Source of the DNA: Catellatospora vulcania
GTDB lineage: Bacteria; Actinomycetota; Actinomycetes; Mycobacteriales; Micromonosporaceae
DNA: 64,000 bases
Assembly (NCBI RefSeq): GCF_009720385.1
Contig: NZ_ML769302.1
Location: 434,001-498,000 of the forward strand
Direction: 5' to 3'
Part shown: piece by piece, positions 23,566 to 33,118 of the stretch
How the letters are laid out: every line of letters starts with the position of its first letter
How positions within the stretch are numbered: position 1 is the stretch's first letter
The notes under the pieces: generated by a model
What the model saw: the letters and a program-made list of their open reading frames with translations, nothing else
Databases searched by the model: none
Told to the model about the DNA's origin: nothing
Program-made: the position numbers and the translations under genes

Positions 23566-24909
23566 GTGGTACTGCAAGCGCTGATGTTCTTCAGCATCGT
23601 GCTGATCGTCGTCGGCCCGATCCACTGGTACCTGTACAAGCGCCTGGTCAAGGACACCACCACGACGAAGCGCGGCCGCCGGATCGGCGCTGTCGCGATC
23701 ATCGCGCTCGCGGTGGCGCTGCTTGCGGCCTTCATCGTGCCGCGGGTGATCGGCGCGAAGGCGTCCTGGGTCATCCCGCTGGTCGGCTACATGTGGCTCG
23801 CCGTCCTGTTCTACCTGCTGGTCACGCTGCTGGTGCTGGAGCTCCCCCGCGTGATCGCCAACCGCACCTGGGCCCGCACGAGTGCGACGCCGTCCGCCGG
23901 GACCACCCTGGCCGAGCCCGGCCTGGTGGGCGCAGCGGTCACGGGCGCAGCCGCCGACGGCGACGCGCAGTCGGCCAAGGTCACCGGACTTGCCGGGCAG
24001 GTGGGCGAAAGCGAGACCCCGAAAGCCACGGGTGCCGGGCAAGTCGACGGATCAAGCACGGACGGCAAGAGCGGCGGGCCCGCGGACCCGAGCCGGCGGC
24101 TGCTCATCGCACGCAGTGCGGCGATCTTCGCCGGGCTGACCGCCACCGGCATCACCGCGTACGGCGTGCAGACGGCGCTGGGCGATCCGGTGCTCAAGCG
24201 GGTGCAGATCCCGCTGGCCAAGCTCCCCCGCAGCATGGACGGATACAAGATCGCCCTGGTCAGTGACATCCACCTGGGCCCGCTGACCGGCGTCGAGCAC
24301 AGCCGCCGCATCGTGCGCTTCATCAACGGCATGAACGCCGACCTGATCGCCGTCGCGGGCGACCTGGTCGACGGCAGCGTCGCCGAGCTGGGCGACGAGG
24401 CCGCTCCGCTGGCGGAGCTGCGCTCCCGCGACGGGGCCTACTTCGTCACCGGCAACCACGAGTACTTCTCGGGAGCCGAGGAGTGGCTGGCCGAGGTCTC
24501 CCGCCTGGGCATGCGGCCGCTGCAGAACGAGCGGCTGGAGATCCGCGGGCTGACCCTGGCGGGCGTCAACGACGTCAGCGGCGGCGACCTCGGCGCGGGC
24601 GGCCCGGACTTCGGCAAGGCGCTGGGGGACCGGGACCCGAACAAGCCCGTGGTGCTGCTCGCGCACCAGCCGATCCAGGCGTTCGAGGCGGCGAAGCACG
24701 GCGTCGACCTGCAGCTGTCGGGGCACACCCACGGCGGTCAGATGGTGCCGTTCAACCTGATCGCGGGCCTGCAGCAGCCGGTCATCTCCGGTCTCGGCGA
24801 GGTCGACGGCACCCAGGTGTACGTCACCAACGGCGCCGGTTTCTGGGGCCCGCCGGTGCGCGTCGGCGCGCCGCCGGATATCACACTCGTCGAACTGCGC
24901 GCGATGTAG
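23566..24909 (+). CDS. Membrane-anchored metallophosphoesterase, linker holds a 75-bp element
   Basis: 447 residues. Three N-terminal membrane helices (about 4-24, 40-62, 68-92) are followed by a hydrophilic linker, a fourth helix (about 178-205) and a calcineurin-like phosphoesterase. Its motifs are SDIHLGPL, VAGDLVDG, TGNHEYFSG, LAHQP and GHTHGGQM. The catalytic domain should face outward, as in YkuE-like enzymes. Residues 138-163 of the linker are encoded by a 75-bp palindromic repeat present twice more in the window. GTG 23566 follows GAGGAAAA. The substrate is unknown. Confidence 0.85.
   Translation: MVLQALMFFSIVLIVVGPIHWYLYKRLVKDTTTTKRGRRIGAVAIIALAVALLAAFIVPRVIGAKASWVIPLVGYMWLAVLFYLLVTLLVLELPRVIANRTWARTSATPSAGTTLAEPGLVGAAVTGAAADGDAQSAKVTGLAGQVGESETPKATGAGQVDGSSTDGKSGGPADPSRRLLIARSAAIFAGLTATGITAYGVQTALGDPVLKRVQIPLAKLPRSMDGYKIALVSDIHLGPLTGVEHSRRIVRFINGMNADLIAVAGDLVDGSVAELGDEAAPLAELRSRDGAYFVTGNHEYFSGAEEWLAEVSRLGMRPLQNERLEIRGLTLAGVNDVSGGDLGAGGPDFGKALGDRDPNKPVVLLAHQPIQAFEAAKHGVDLQLSGHTHGGQMVPFNLIAGLQQPVISGLGEVDGTQVYVTNGAGFWGPPVRVGAPPDITLVELRAM
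23979..24053. repeat. 75-bp palindromic element, copy 1 (inside the phosphoesterase gene)
   Basis: The ends form the inverted repeat GACTTGCCGGGCA / TGCCGGGCAAGTC, extended by GGTC and GATC at the borders. The length is exactly 75 bp, as in the other two copies (46741-46815 and 56532-56606). It is open in the host frame. Confidence 0.8.
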
Positions 24910-24963
24910 GTAACAACTCTCACTGACGCGCGTGGCGGGTGCCGCCGGACGGGCGGGGCGTGT

Positions 24964-24969
24964 CAGGAT
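24964..24969 (+). promoter_or_regulatory. -10 box CAGGAT of the EndoQ-UvrD gene
   Basis: CAGGAT, 5 nt, GTG 24975. This supports the GTG over the longer in-frame start at 24939. Confidence 0.35.
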
Positions 24970-24974
24970 GCTGC

Positions 24975-27900
24975 GTGCCCCCGGTCTGGACTGCTGATCT
25001 GCATATCCACTCGCGGTACTCGCGTGCGTGCAGCAAGGACCTCGACCTGCCCACGCTGGCGTGGTGGGCCCGGCGCAAGGGCGTGGCCCTGCTCGGCACC
25101 GGCGACGTCACCCATCCCGCCTGGTACGAGCACCTGCGCGACTCGCTCCGCGAGGCCGAGCCCGGCCTGTTCCGGCTGTCGCCCGAGGCCGAGCGCGACG
25201 TCTCGCAGCGGCTGCCGGCCCGCCTGGCCGCGGGGGAGCCGGCCCGGTTCATGCTCAGCTCGGAGATCTCCACGATCTACAAGCGGGGCGACCGCACCCG
25301 CAAGGTGCACCACCTGATCTACCTGCCGGACCTCGACGCCGCCCAGCGCTTCCGCGACCGGCTGGGCCGGGTCGGCAACCTGGCCAGCGACGGCCGCCCG
25401 ATCCTGGGCCTGGACTCCCGCGACCTGCTGGAGATCACCCTGGAGGCGAGCCCGGACGCGTACCTGGTGCCCGCGCACATCTGGACGCCGTGGTTCTCCG
25501 CGCTGGGCAGCAAGTCGGGCTTCGACGCGATCGCCGACTGCTACGCCGACCTCGCCGAGCACATCACCGCGGTGGAGACCGGCCTGTCCAGCGACCCGGC
25601 GATGAACCACCGGGTGTCCAGCCTGGACCGGTACACCCTGGTCTCGAACTCGGACGCGCACTCGCCGCAGGCCCTGGCCCGGGAGGCGACCCGGTTCGAC
25701 TGCCCACTGGACTACTTCGCGTTGAAGGCCGCCCTGGCGGGCGCGCCTGGCCTGGCCGGGACGATCGAGTTCTTCCCCGAGGAGGGCAAGTACCACGGGG
25801 ACGGGCACCGCGACTGCGGCATCAACTGGACCCCGGCCGAGTCCCGGGCGACCGGCGGCGTCTGCCCGGTGTGCGAGCGGCCGCTGACCATCGGCGTGCT
25901 GGCCCGGGTCGAGGCGCTGGCCGACCGGCCCGAGGGCACTCCCGCGCCGAACGCCCGCCCGGTCACCCACCTGGTGCAGCTGCCTGAGATCGTCGGCGAG
26001 CTGGAGGGTGTCGGCCCGAAGACCCGCACCGTCGAGGGCCGGGTCAACGCGCTGGTCGCGGCGCTGGGCTCGGAGCTGTCCATCCTCATGGAGGCCCCGA
26101 TCGACGAGGTCACCGCGGCGGGCGGCGAACTGCTCGGCGAGGCCCTGCGGCGGCTGCGGGCCGGGCAGGTGACCCGGGTGCCGGGTTACGACGGCGAGTA
26201 CGGCGTGATCCGGCTCTTCGAACCCGGTGAGCTGCGCCCGCAGGACACCGCGGACACCCTGTTCGACCTGCCCGCGGCTCCGGTGGTGCCCGCGCCGTGC
26301 AAGGCCCGCGCGCCCAAGCAGGCCGCGAGCAAGCCTGCGGTACGCCGCACCAAACCCGTCTCCGCGCCGCCGCTGCCGCCGGAGCCGTCGCCGCACGAGC
26401 CGTTCGAGCCGATGCTGGCCGGGATGGAGGAGGTCGGCACCGGGCTGCTGGACCGCCTCGACGCGATGCAGCGCGTGGCCGCCTCCGCCCCGGGCGGCCC
26501 GCTGCTGATCGTCGCCGGGCCCGGCACGGGCAAGACCCGCACGCTGACCCACCGGCTGGCGTACCTGTGCGCGGAGATGAACGTCTACCCCGAGGACTGC
26601 CTGGCCATCACGTTCACCCGGCGGGCCGCCGAGGAGCTGCGGCACCGGCTGCGCGGCCTGCTCGGCCCGGTCGCCGAGGACGTCACCGTGTCCACGTTCC
26701 ACGCGCTGGCCCTGTCGCTGTTGCGCGAGCAGGAGCCCGACCTGATCGTCGCGGACGAGCCGGGCGGCGAGGGCGTGCAGCTCGACGAGCTGATCCCGCG
26801 CCTGGTCGCGCTGCTGAAGGCGCAGCCGTCGCTGCAGGACAAGCTGCGCTCGCGCTGGCCGTGGGTGTTCGTCGACGAGTACCAGGACGTCGACCCGGAC
26901 CAGTACGCGCTGCTGCGGCTGCTGGTGCCCAGTGACGGCAACCTGTGCGCGATCGGCGACCCGGACCAGGCGATCTATTCGTTCCGCGGCGCGGACGTGT
27001 CGTTCTTCCTGCAGTTCTCCCGGGACTTCGTGGACGCCCGGGTGGTGCGGCTGACCCGCAACTACCGCTCGTCGGCCCCGATCCTGGCCGCCGCGGTGCA
27101 GGCGATCGCGCCCAGCTCGCTGGTGCCCGGCCGCCGCCTCGACCCGGCGAAGGTAGACCCGGAGGCGGCGCTGATCGGGCAGTATGCGGCGAGCAGCCCC
27201 GCCGACGAGGCCGCGTTCATCGCCCGAAAGGTCGACGAGCTGGTCGGCGGCGTGTCCCACCGGACCAAGGCCGACGTGCGCGGGGTGACCGGCACGACGG
27301 TGTCGTTCAACGACATCGCGGTGCTGTACCGCACCGACGCGCAGGCCGCCGCGATCGTGGACGCGCTGTCGCGGGCGGGCGTGCCGGTGCAGAAGCGCTC
27401 GCACGACCGGCTGCGCAGCCGGGCCGGGGTGAACACGCTGCTGGCCGAGCTGCGCCTGGCCACCGGGCTGACCGGCTCGGTCGCGGCCCGGCTGAAGCTC
27501 ACCGCGAAGGTGCTCATCGAACGTCCCGCCCTGGGCGGCGGCTCGCCGGAGCCGGACGAGGTGTGGGCCGCCGTGGACCTGCTCACCCCGCTCGCCCTGC
27601 GCTGCGGGCAGGACCTGCAGCGTTTCCTCGGCGAAGTGGCCACCGGAGCCGAGGTCGACGCGCTCGACCCGCGCGCGGAGGCGGTCACCCTGCTCACCCT
27701 GCACGCGGCCAAGGGCCTGGAGTTCCCGGTGGTGTTCCTGGCCGGGTGCGAGGACGGGCTGCTGCCGCTGCGCTTCCCCGGCTCCGCGCCGACCGAGGCG
27801 GAGGTCGCCGAGGAACGCCGGCTGTTCTTCGTCGGGCTGACCCGGGCGCAGCGGCGGCTCTACCTGAGCCACGCGGCACGGCGGGTCCGCTACGGCAGCG

Positions 27901-28013
27901 AGCGGGACTCCCGGCCGACGCCGTTCCTGGCGGCGGTCGACGCGGGCCTGCTCGAACAGCTCGGCGACCTCACCCCGCGACGGCCCCGTGACCAGCAGCT
28001 TCGCCTGATCTGA
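24975..28013 (+). CDS. EndoQ-like PHP nuclease fused to UvrD/Rep helicase
   Basis: 1012 residues. The N-terminal ~395 residues resemble EndoQ/TIGR00375: PHP motif TADLHIHSRYSRACS (about 6-20), SNSDAHSPQ (about 225-233) and a Cys cluster with CGINW and CPVC near residues 281-300. EndoQ enzymes nick DNA next to deaminated bases. The rest is a superfamily 1A helicase: GPGTGKT at 515-521, VDEYQD at 633-638, GDPDQAIYSFRGA, LTRNYRSS, LHAAKGLEFPVVF and GLTRAQRRLYL. The fusion suggests nicking and unwinding in one repair protein. It runs as a single gene with no visible frameshift. Confidence 0.88.
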   Translation: MPPVWTADLHIHSRYSRACSKDLDLPTLAWWARRKGVALLGTGDVTHPAWYEHLRDSLREAEPGLFRLSPEAERDVSQRLPARLAAGEPARFMLSSEISTIYKRGDRTRKVHHLIYLPDLDAAQRFRDRLGRVGNLASDGRPILGLDSRDLLEITLEASPDAYLVPAHIWTPWFSALGSKSGFDAIADCYADLAEHITAVETGLSSDPAMNHRVSSLDRYTLVSNSDAHSPQALAREATRFDCPLDYFALKAALAGAPGLAGTIEFFPEEGKYHGDGHRDCGINWTPAESRATGGVCPVCERPLTIGVLARVEALADRPEGTPAPNARPVTHLVQLPEIVGELEGVGPKTRTVEGRVNALVAALGSELSILMEAPIDEVTAAGGELLGEALRRLRAGQVTRVPGYDGEYGVIRLFEPGELRPQDTADTLFDLPAAPVVPAPCKARAPKQAASKPAVRRTKPVSAPPLPPEPSPHEPFEPMLAGMEEVGTGLLDRLDAMQRVAASAPGGPLLIVAGPGTGKTRTLTHRLAYLCAEMNVYPEDCLAITFTRRAAEELRHRLRGLLGPVAEDVTVSTFHALALSLLREQEPDLIVADEPGGEGVQLDELIPRLVALLKAQPSLQDKLRSRWPWVFVDEYQDVDPDQYALLRLLVPSDGNLCAIGDPDQAIYSFRGADVSFFLQFSRDFVDARVVRLTRNYRSSAPILAAAVQAIAPSSLVPGRRLDPAKVDPEAALIGQYAASSPADEAAFIARKVDELVGGVSHRTKADVRGVTGTTVSFNDIAVLYRTDAQAAAIVDALSRAGVPVQKRSHDRLRSRAGVNTLLAELRLATGLTGSVAARLKLTAKVLIERPALGGGSPEPDEVWAAVDLLTPLALRCGQDLQRFLGEVATGAEVDALDPRAEAVTLLTLHAAKGLEFPVVFLAGCEDGLLPLRFPGSAPTEAEVAEERRLFFVGLTRAQRRLYLSHAARRVRYGSERDSRPTPFLAAVDAGLLEQLGDLTPRRPRDQQLRLI

Positions 28014-28110
28014 CGGGCCGCGACACCCGAACGAATGAGTTCGGTGACAGGGACAGTGACACCGGCGGGCCCTGCGGCGCTCAACAGGACGGAAGTGTCC
28101 GCAGCGTCAC

Positions 28111-28116
28111 GAGGAG
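28111..28116 (+). promoter_or_regulatory. RBS deciding a TTG start
   Basis: GAGGAG lies 5 nt before TTG 28122, where the receiver domain begins. Confidence 0.55.
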
Positions 28117-28121
28117 CCCCC

Positions 28122-28736
28122 TTGTCAGTGAAGCTGATCACGGTTGACCCCGTCACGCTCGTGCGGTTGGGGTACAGCGCCGCCTGTGCGACCCACCCCG
28201 ACATCGACCTGGTCGGTCAGGCCGCCACGGGTGAGGAGACCCGAGACCTGATCGGCGACCTCGACCCGCACGTGGTCACCATCGACGCGGCGATTCCCGG
28301 CCAGGGCGGGCTGCAACTGGCCGCCGAGCTGCGGGCCGCCCGTCCACAGCTGGGGCTGGTGCTGACCGGCCCCGCCGAGGACGGGCTGCTGCTACAGGCG
28401 CTGCAGGCCGGGCTTTCGGCGTACCTGCCGCGCTCCGCGCCGGTGGAGCTGCTGATGTCGGCGGTGCGGCACGCCGCGGTGGCCCCGGCCTCGTTCACCG
28501 CGCCGAACCTGGCCGAGGCGATGGCCCGCCGCCGGACCCGGTCCACCGCGCTGAGCCCGCGCGAGGAGCAGATCCTGCAGCAGCTGAACACCGGCGGCAG
28601 CCTGGCCGCGATCGCGGTGCGCATGCGGCTGACCGAGTCGACGGTGCGCACCTACGTGGCCCGCCTCTACGACAAGCTCGGCGTGCACAACCGGACCCAG
28701 GCCCTGCAGGCCGCGGCCCGGCTGTACCTCATCTGA
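28122..28736 (+). CDS. LuxR-type response regulator
   Basis: 204 residues. A receiver domain (about 1-115) carries the candidate phosphoacceptor Asp in VVTIDAAIPG, but the usual acidic pair near the start is reduced to one Asp (ITVDPV), so phosphorylation is uncertain. The C-terminal HTH has SPREEQILQQLNTGGSLAAIA and STVRTYVARLYDKLGVHNRTQ. No sensor kinase is adjacent. TTG 28122 is chosen over ATG 28035 because of GAGGAG and because the fold starts there. It converges on the Tad operon and could regulate it, though nothing shows this. Confidence 0.75.
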   Translation: MSVKLITVDPVTLVRLGYSAACATHPDIDLVGQAATGEETRDLIGDLDPHVVTIDAAIPGQGGLQLAAELRAARPQLGLVLTGPAEDGLLLQALQAGLSAYLPRSAPVELLMSAVRHAAVAPASFTAPNLAEAMARRRTRSTALSPREEQILQQLNTGGSLAAIAVRMRLTESTVRTYVARLYDKLGVHNRTQALQAAARLYLI

Positions 28737-28743
28737 CCCGACC

Positions 28744-28773
28744 GCGGACCTGCGGCCCCTGCCGCAGGTCCGC
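28744..28773. terminator. Hairpin between convergent genes
   Basis: A 13-bp perfect stem (28744-28756 and 28761-28773), loop CCCT. It probably ends the regulator gene and the Tad operon. Confidence 0.7.
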
Positions 28774-28802
28774 GCACCAGCCGCGTGACACGAGCCGGCG
28801 CC

Positions 28803-29738
28803 TCACCGGCCGCCGAACGACTCCATCACGTTGATGGCGCCCGGCCCGATCACGACGATGAACAGCGCCGGGAACAGGCACAGCACCAGCGGGAAGATCA
28901 CTTTCACGGGCAGTTTGCGGGCCGTCTCCTCGGCGCGCTGGCGGCGCTTGACCCGCATCTGCCGAGCCTGCTCGCGCAGCACCCCGGCGATCGGGATGCC
29001 CAGCTCGCCGGCCTGGACCAGGGCCATGGTGATGGTCTTCAGCTCGGGCACGGTGGTCCGGGCGGCCAGCGCGCGCAGTGCCTCCACCCGGCGCTGACCC
29101 ATCTGCATCTCGTGCAGCATGCGGGCGAACTCCCTGGCCAGGGCCCCGGGCATGGCCGCCGCCACCTGGGCCAGGGCCGCGTCGAAGCCGAGCCCCGCCT
29201 CGACCGACAGGGTCAGCAGGTCCAGCGCGTCGGGCAGCTGGCGGCGGATCTGCTGCTGGCGGCGTACGCCCAGGTCGTAGACGAGCAGGAAGGGCGCCCA
29301 GAAGCCGAGCGCCGCACCGGCGAGCACCGACAGGATCAGGGCGCCGGGTCCGAAGCCGAACGCGAAGCCGAACGCCCCGCCGAGGAAGGCGACGACCACG
29401 AGGCCGAGCCCCTGCATCTCGACGACGCGCTCCGGCGGCCAGGCCGCCGGGTTGCCGGCGTGGTCGAGGCGGCGCTGCAGGCGGGCTCCGGCCCCCTTCG
29501 GGGTGAGCAGCCTGCCGAGCGCGGACATCTGTGCCACGGCCGGGCGCAGCCGGTCGCCGAGTTTCTCCTCGGCGGCCGACGCGCTGCCGGGCGCGTACAC
29601 GGTGTCGATCGTCTCCAGCGCCTTGGCCACGCCGGACCGGCTGACGCTGGCCGAGGCCAGGGTCAGCACGGCGAGCGCGATCGCGGCGAAGACGGCGCCC
29701 GCGCCGATGATGAGGATGAGCTGACCGGACACCGTCAC
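28803..29738 (-). CDS. tadC: Type II/IV secretion F-domain protein TadC
   Basis: 311 residues. A polytopic inner-membrane platform protein of the Tad pilus. There is one N-terminal helix, a paired helix region about residues 108-155, the T2SSF domain (RRQLPDALDLLTLSVEAGLGFD at about 173-194), and a C-terminal helix in VIFPLVLCLFPALFIVVIGP. The GTG overlaps the vWA-TadB stop as GTGA. It is the last gene of the operon and is followed by a hairpin. Confidence 0.88.
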   Translation of the reverse strand: MTVSGQLILIIGAGAVFAAIALAVLTLASASVSRSGVAKALETIDTVYAPGSASAAEEKLGDRLRPAVAQMSALGRLLTPKGAGARLQRRLDHAGNPAAWPPERVVEMQGLGLVVVAFLGGAFGFAFGFGPGALILSVLAGAALGFWAPFLLVYDLGVRRQQQIRRQLPDALDLLTLSVEAGLGFDAALAQVAAAMPGALAREFARMLHEMQMGQRRVEALRALAARTTVPELKTITMALVQAGELGIPIAGVLREQARQMRVKRRQRAEETARKLPVKVIFPLVLCLFPALFIVVIGPGAINVMESFGGR

Positions 29739-31645
29739 ACCTCGATCTTGATCATCTTGAACAGCCATGCCGCGCCGCCGACCACCAGCAGCACACCCAG
29801 CACGCTCATCACGATGCCCGCCGGGTGGGTGTAGAGCGGGCGGATGTAATCGGCGCGGGTGAGGAACATGAACGCGCCGACGCAGACCGGCAGTGCCAGC
29901 AGGATCCAGGCGCTGAGCCGGCCCTCCGCCGACAGCGAGCGGACCTCGCGGTGCAGGCTCTCGCGCTCGCGCATGGTCTCGATCGCGGTGGTCAGCACCT
30001 CGGCCAGGTTGCCGCCGACGTCGCGTTGCACCCGGACGGCGACGACCGCCCAGGCCAGGTCCTTGCTGCGCATCCGGGTCGCGGTCCGGTCCAGCGCGTC
30101 CTCGATGTCCACGCCGAGCCGGGTCTCGCCCAGGGCACGGCCGAACTCGGCCGAGATCGGGTCGGGCAGCTCCCGGGCCATCGCGTCGACGGCCTGCGCG
30201 AGCGAGAAGCCGGAGCGCAGCGATCCGACGATCAGCTGCAGCGCGTCCGGCAGCAGCTCACGGAAGGCGCTGACCCTCTTGGCCGCGCGGTTGCGGTGGT
30301 AGAGCGAGGTGAGCGCCCACCCCACCGGAGAGCCGAGCAGGACCCCGGCGCCCAGCCCGAACGACAGGGCCAGCAGCAGGGAGGCGAGCAGGCAGACCAG
30401 CGCCCGCAGCAGCAGCCACTCGTGCGGCCGCAACCGCATCCCGGCCCGGTCGAGCTGCGTCGCGAGGCGGCCCTCGGCGTTGGCCGACTTCACCACCTGC
30501 TCCGACAGCGCGAGGGCGGCGGCCGCGACCTGGCCGGAGTCCCCCGGCGCGGTGGCCCGCCGCGGCGCGGCGACGAACTGGTCCACCTGGGTGAGCCGCC
30601 GCCGCCGCTCGGCCGCGGCCAGCATGGGGGAGACCACCAGCAGGAATGCGCCGAGCAGCGCGGCGAAGACGAGTCCGCCGAGCACCAGCAGCCAGGTCGG
30701 TCCCGGGCCGGGCGAGGTCACACCCGTCAGGGGGACCGTCGCCCCGGTGTCCACGGCCAGGGTGACCGGCACCTCGGTGCGCGCGCCCGCCGCGCTCACC
30801 GCGAGCCGGACCTGCTGCCCCGAGAGTTCCGCCGGCACGGTGACCCGCACCAGCAGCTGCCCGGCGAAGGATCCGGACGCCTCGGCGAACGCGTCGCCCA
30901 GCGCCGCCGGATCGGCCACCGTGTAGGCGGCGCCGCCGGTGTTCTTGGACAGGCTGCCCAGGATGCCCGCCATGGCGGCGGGGGTCTGGAATGCGATCGT
31001 GTCGACCGGGATCGCGACGGTGGCCTTACGGGCCGCGGCCAGCGTGGCGGTCGACGCCGTGTCCGCGCCGTCGGACAGCGCCACGATCCGCCGCTGCCCC
31101 CAGTCGCCCTTGCCCACCAGGCCCGCGGCGGCGCGGATCCCGTCGTACAGCGCCGTCTCGCCCTTGGCGGCCAGGCCGTCGACCGCCTTGTCCGCGGCGG
31201 CGCGGTCCCGCGTCGGCGGGAGTACGACGTTCGCCGGTGCGGCCGCGGTGACCAGACCGATCTCGACGTCCGCGGGCAGCGCCCGCACGTAGCGCCGAGC
31301 GGCCTCCCGGGCCGCCTCGATCGGCGCACCGGCCATGGACCCGGAGGTGTCCAGCACCAGCACGACGGCGCGGCGCGGCGCGGTCGCCCCCTGGGTTGCG
31401 CTGATCTGCTCACTGGTGACCGGCAGCGCCCGGTCGCCGACGGCGACGCCGACCTGGTCCAGCGCCGTGCCCACCGGCAGGTCGGTCGCGGAGAGGTAGA
31501 ACTCCACCAGCCCCGCCTCCTGCCGCAGGCCGGAGACCGTGATGCCGGGCTCGGCCGCGCTCGCGGGCAGCGCCGCGGCCACCGCCGCACCGGCCGCCAG
31601 CAGGACCGCACCGAAGCGCACCGGGATACCCGCCGCGCGCTTCAC
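29735..31645 (-). CDS. vWA domain fused to TadB
   Basis: 636 residues. Signal peptide (1-30), then a von Willebrand A domain with MIDAS DTSGSM at 99-104 and [10 protein letters not shown] later. A helix near residue 330 follows. The TadB T2SSF domain has [22 protein letters not shown] with flanking helices at about 415-450 and 575-635. The vWA domain should be outside, the T2SSF domain in the membrane and cytoplasm. It could couple the pilus platform to an external ligand or metal. GTG overlaps the cpaF stop as GTGA and its own stop overlaps tadC as GTGA. Confidence 0.87.
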   Translation of the reverse strand: MKRAAGIPVRFGAVLLAAGAAVAAALPASAAEPGITVSGLRQEAGLVEFYLSATDLPVGTALDQVGVAVGDRALPVTSEQISATQGATAPRRAVVLVLDTSGSMAGAPIEAAREAARRYVRALPADVEIGLVTAAAPANVVLPPTRDRAAADKAVDGLAAKGETALYDGIRAAAGLVGKGDWGQRRIVALSDGADTASTATLAAARKATVAIPVDTIAFQTPAAMAGILGSLSKNTGGAAYTVADPAALGDAFAEASGSFAGQLLVRVTVPAELSGQQVRLAVSAAGARTEVPVTLAVDTGATVPLTGVTSPGPGPTWLLVLGGLVFAALLGAFLLVVSPMLAAAERRRRLTQVDQFVAAPRRATAPGDSGQVAAAALALSEQVVKSANAEGRLATQLDRAGMRLRPHEWLLLRALVCLLASLLLALSFGLGAGVLLGSPVGWALTSLYHRNRAAKRVSAFRELLPDALQLIVGSLRSGFSLAQAVDAMARELPDPISAEFGRALGETRLGVDIEDALDRTATRMRSKDLAWAVVAVRVQRDVGGNLAEVLTTAIETMRERESLHREVRSLSAEGRLSAWILLALPVCVGAFMFLTRADYIRPLYTHPAGIVMSVLGVLLVVGGAAWLFKMIKIEV

Positions 31646-33114
31646 TGGCCCCTGCCGAACAGCTCCGGGGAGACCGTGATCCCGTGGTCGGCCAGCTGGT
31701 CGACGAACCGCGGCCTTAGCCCGGTGCTGACCAGCGCGCCCTGGTGGCGGCCGTACTGGTCCGTGCCCGCCCGGTGGTCGAAGACGAACAGGTCCTGCAG
31801 CGTGATGACGTCGCCCTCCATGCCGGTGACCTCGGTGATGTGGGTGATCCGCCGGGTGCCGTCCCGCATCCGGGACAGCTGCACCACCACGTCGACCGCG
31901 CTGGCGACCTGCTCCCGGATCGCCCGCACCGGCAGGTCCATGCCCGCCATCAGCACCATCGTCTCCAGGCGGGCCAGCGAGTCGCGCGGGGTGTTGGCGT
32001 GCACCGTGGTCAGCGAGCCGTCGTGGCCGGTGTTCATCGCCTGGAGCATGTCCAGCGCCGCGCCGTCGCGCACCTCGCCGACGACGATCCGGTCGGGGCG
32101 CATGCGCAGCGCGTTGCGGACGAGGTCGCGGATGGTGACCTCGCCGCGGCCCTCGACGTTCGGCGGGCGGTACTCCAGCCGCAGCACGTGGTCCTGGGCC
32201 AGCCGCAGCTCGGCCGAGTCCTCGATGGTGATGATCCGCTCGTCGGCGGGCAGGAACGACGAGATCACGTTGAGCAGCGTGGTCTTGCCGGTGCCGGTGC
32301 CGCCCGAGATCAGGATGTCCAGCCGGCCCTGCACGCAGGCGCGCAGCAGTTCGGCGACGCGCTGCGGCATGGTGCCGAAGCGGACCAGGTCCTCGACCGT
32401 GTACGGGTCCGCCGCGAACTTGCGCACCGTCAGCGCGGCCCCGTCCAGCGAGATCGGCGGCACCACCGCGTTGACCCGGCTGCCGTCGGGCAGCCGGGCG
32501 TCGACCATCGGCGAGGACTCGTCGACGCGGCGGCCGATCCGGGACACGATCTTGTCGATCACCCGGCGCAGGTGGGTCTCGTCCATGAACGCGGCGTCGA
32601 CCGCGTGGATGTGCCCGAACCGCTCGACGTAGATGCGGTCCCAGGCGTTCACCATGATCTCGGTGATCTCCGGGTCGCGCAGCAGCGGCTCGATCGGGCC
32701 GTGGCCCAGGATCTCGTCGAGGATCTGCCGGTACGCCGTGGCCCGGTCGCCCGCGGTGAGGTGCGCCTCCTCCTTGGCCAGCACCTCGGGCAGCGCCTCG
32801 CGCACCCGGCGTTCCAGCTCGGCGTCGTCGGCGACGGTGTCGTAGAGCTGCGGCCCGAGCAGCTCCAGCAGCGCCTGGTGGGCCCGTTTGCGCACGGCCG
32901 CCAGCGGGTCGTACGCCCGCCGGGTGTTGCGCCGGCCGAACTGCACCGAGCTGACCGGCACCGACGACACGGGGATCGCGTGCCCGCCGCCCACCGCGCC
33001 GGAGGCCTCGTTGGCGCCGCCGATGCGCTCGCTGAGCACACCGGTGCCCGCGGTGGGGACGCCGGCACCCGTGGTGGGGACGCCGCGTACGCCGAGTCGA
33101 TCCTGCAGGGACAT
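31642..33114 (-). CDS. cpaF: Tad pilus ATPase CpaF/TadA
   Basis: 490 residues. A secretion hexamer ATPase that powers pilus assembly and retraction. It has Walker A GGTGTGKTTLL, an Asp box and Walker B region (RIITIEDSAELRL), a His box (TVHANTPRDSLAR) and an N-terminal domain with VDESSPMVDARLPDGSRV. The first ~60 residues are low complexity. It sits between cpaE (4 nt away) and the vWA-TadB gene (overlapping). Confidence 0.93.
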   Translation of the reverse strand: MSLQDRLGVRGVPTTGAGVPTAGTGVLSERIGGANEASGAVGGGHAIPVSSVPVSSVQFGRRNTRRAYDPLAAVRKRAHQALLELLGPQLYDTVADDAELERRVREALPEVLAKEEAHLTAGDRATAYRQILDEILGHGPIEPLLRDPEITEIMVNAWDRIYVERFGHIHAVDAAFMDETHLRRVIDKIVSRIGRRVDESSPMVDARLPDGSRVNAVVPPISLDGAALTVRKFAADPYTVEDLVRFGTMPQRVAELLRACVQGRLDILISGGTGTGKTTLLNVISSFLPADERIITIEDSAELRLAQDHVLRLEYRPPNVEGRGEVTIRDLVRNALRMRPDRIVVGEVRDGAALDMLQAMNTGHDGSLTTVHANTPRDSLARLETMVLMAGMDLPVRAIREQVASAVDVVVQLSRMRDGTRRITHITEVTGMEGDVITLQDLFVFDHRAGTDQYGRHQGALVSTGLRPRFVDQLADHGITVSPELFGRGQ

Positions 33115-33118
33115 CGGT

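Noticed and set aside
24963-27872. 969-codon minus-strand open frame opposite the EndoQ-UvrD gene
   Set aside because: It has no recognisable domain and mirrors the third-position GC bias of the real gene.
29825-32632. 935-codon plus-strand open frame across the Tad operon
   Set aside because: It is an antisense shadow of vWA-TadB and cpaF, rich in Arg, Gly and His, with no family match.
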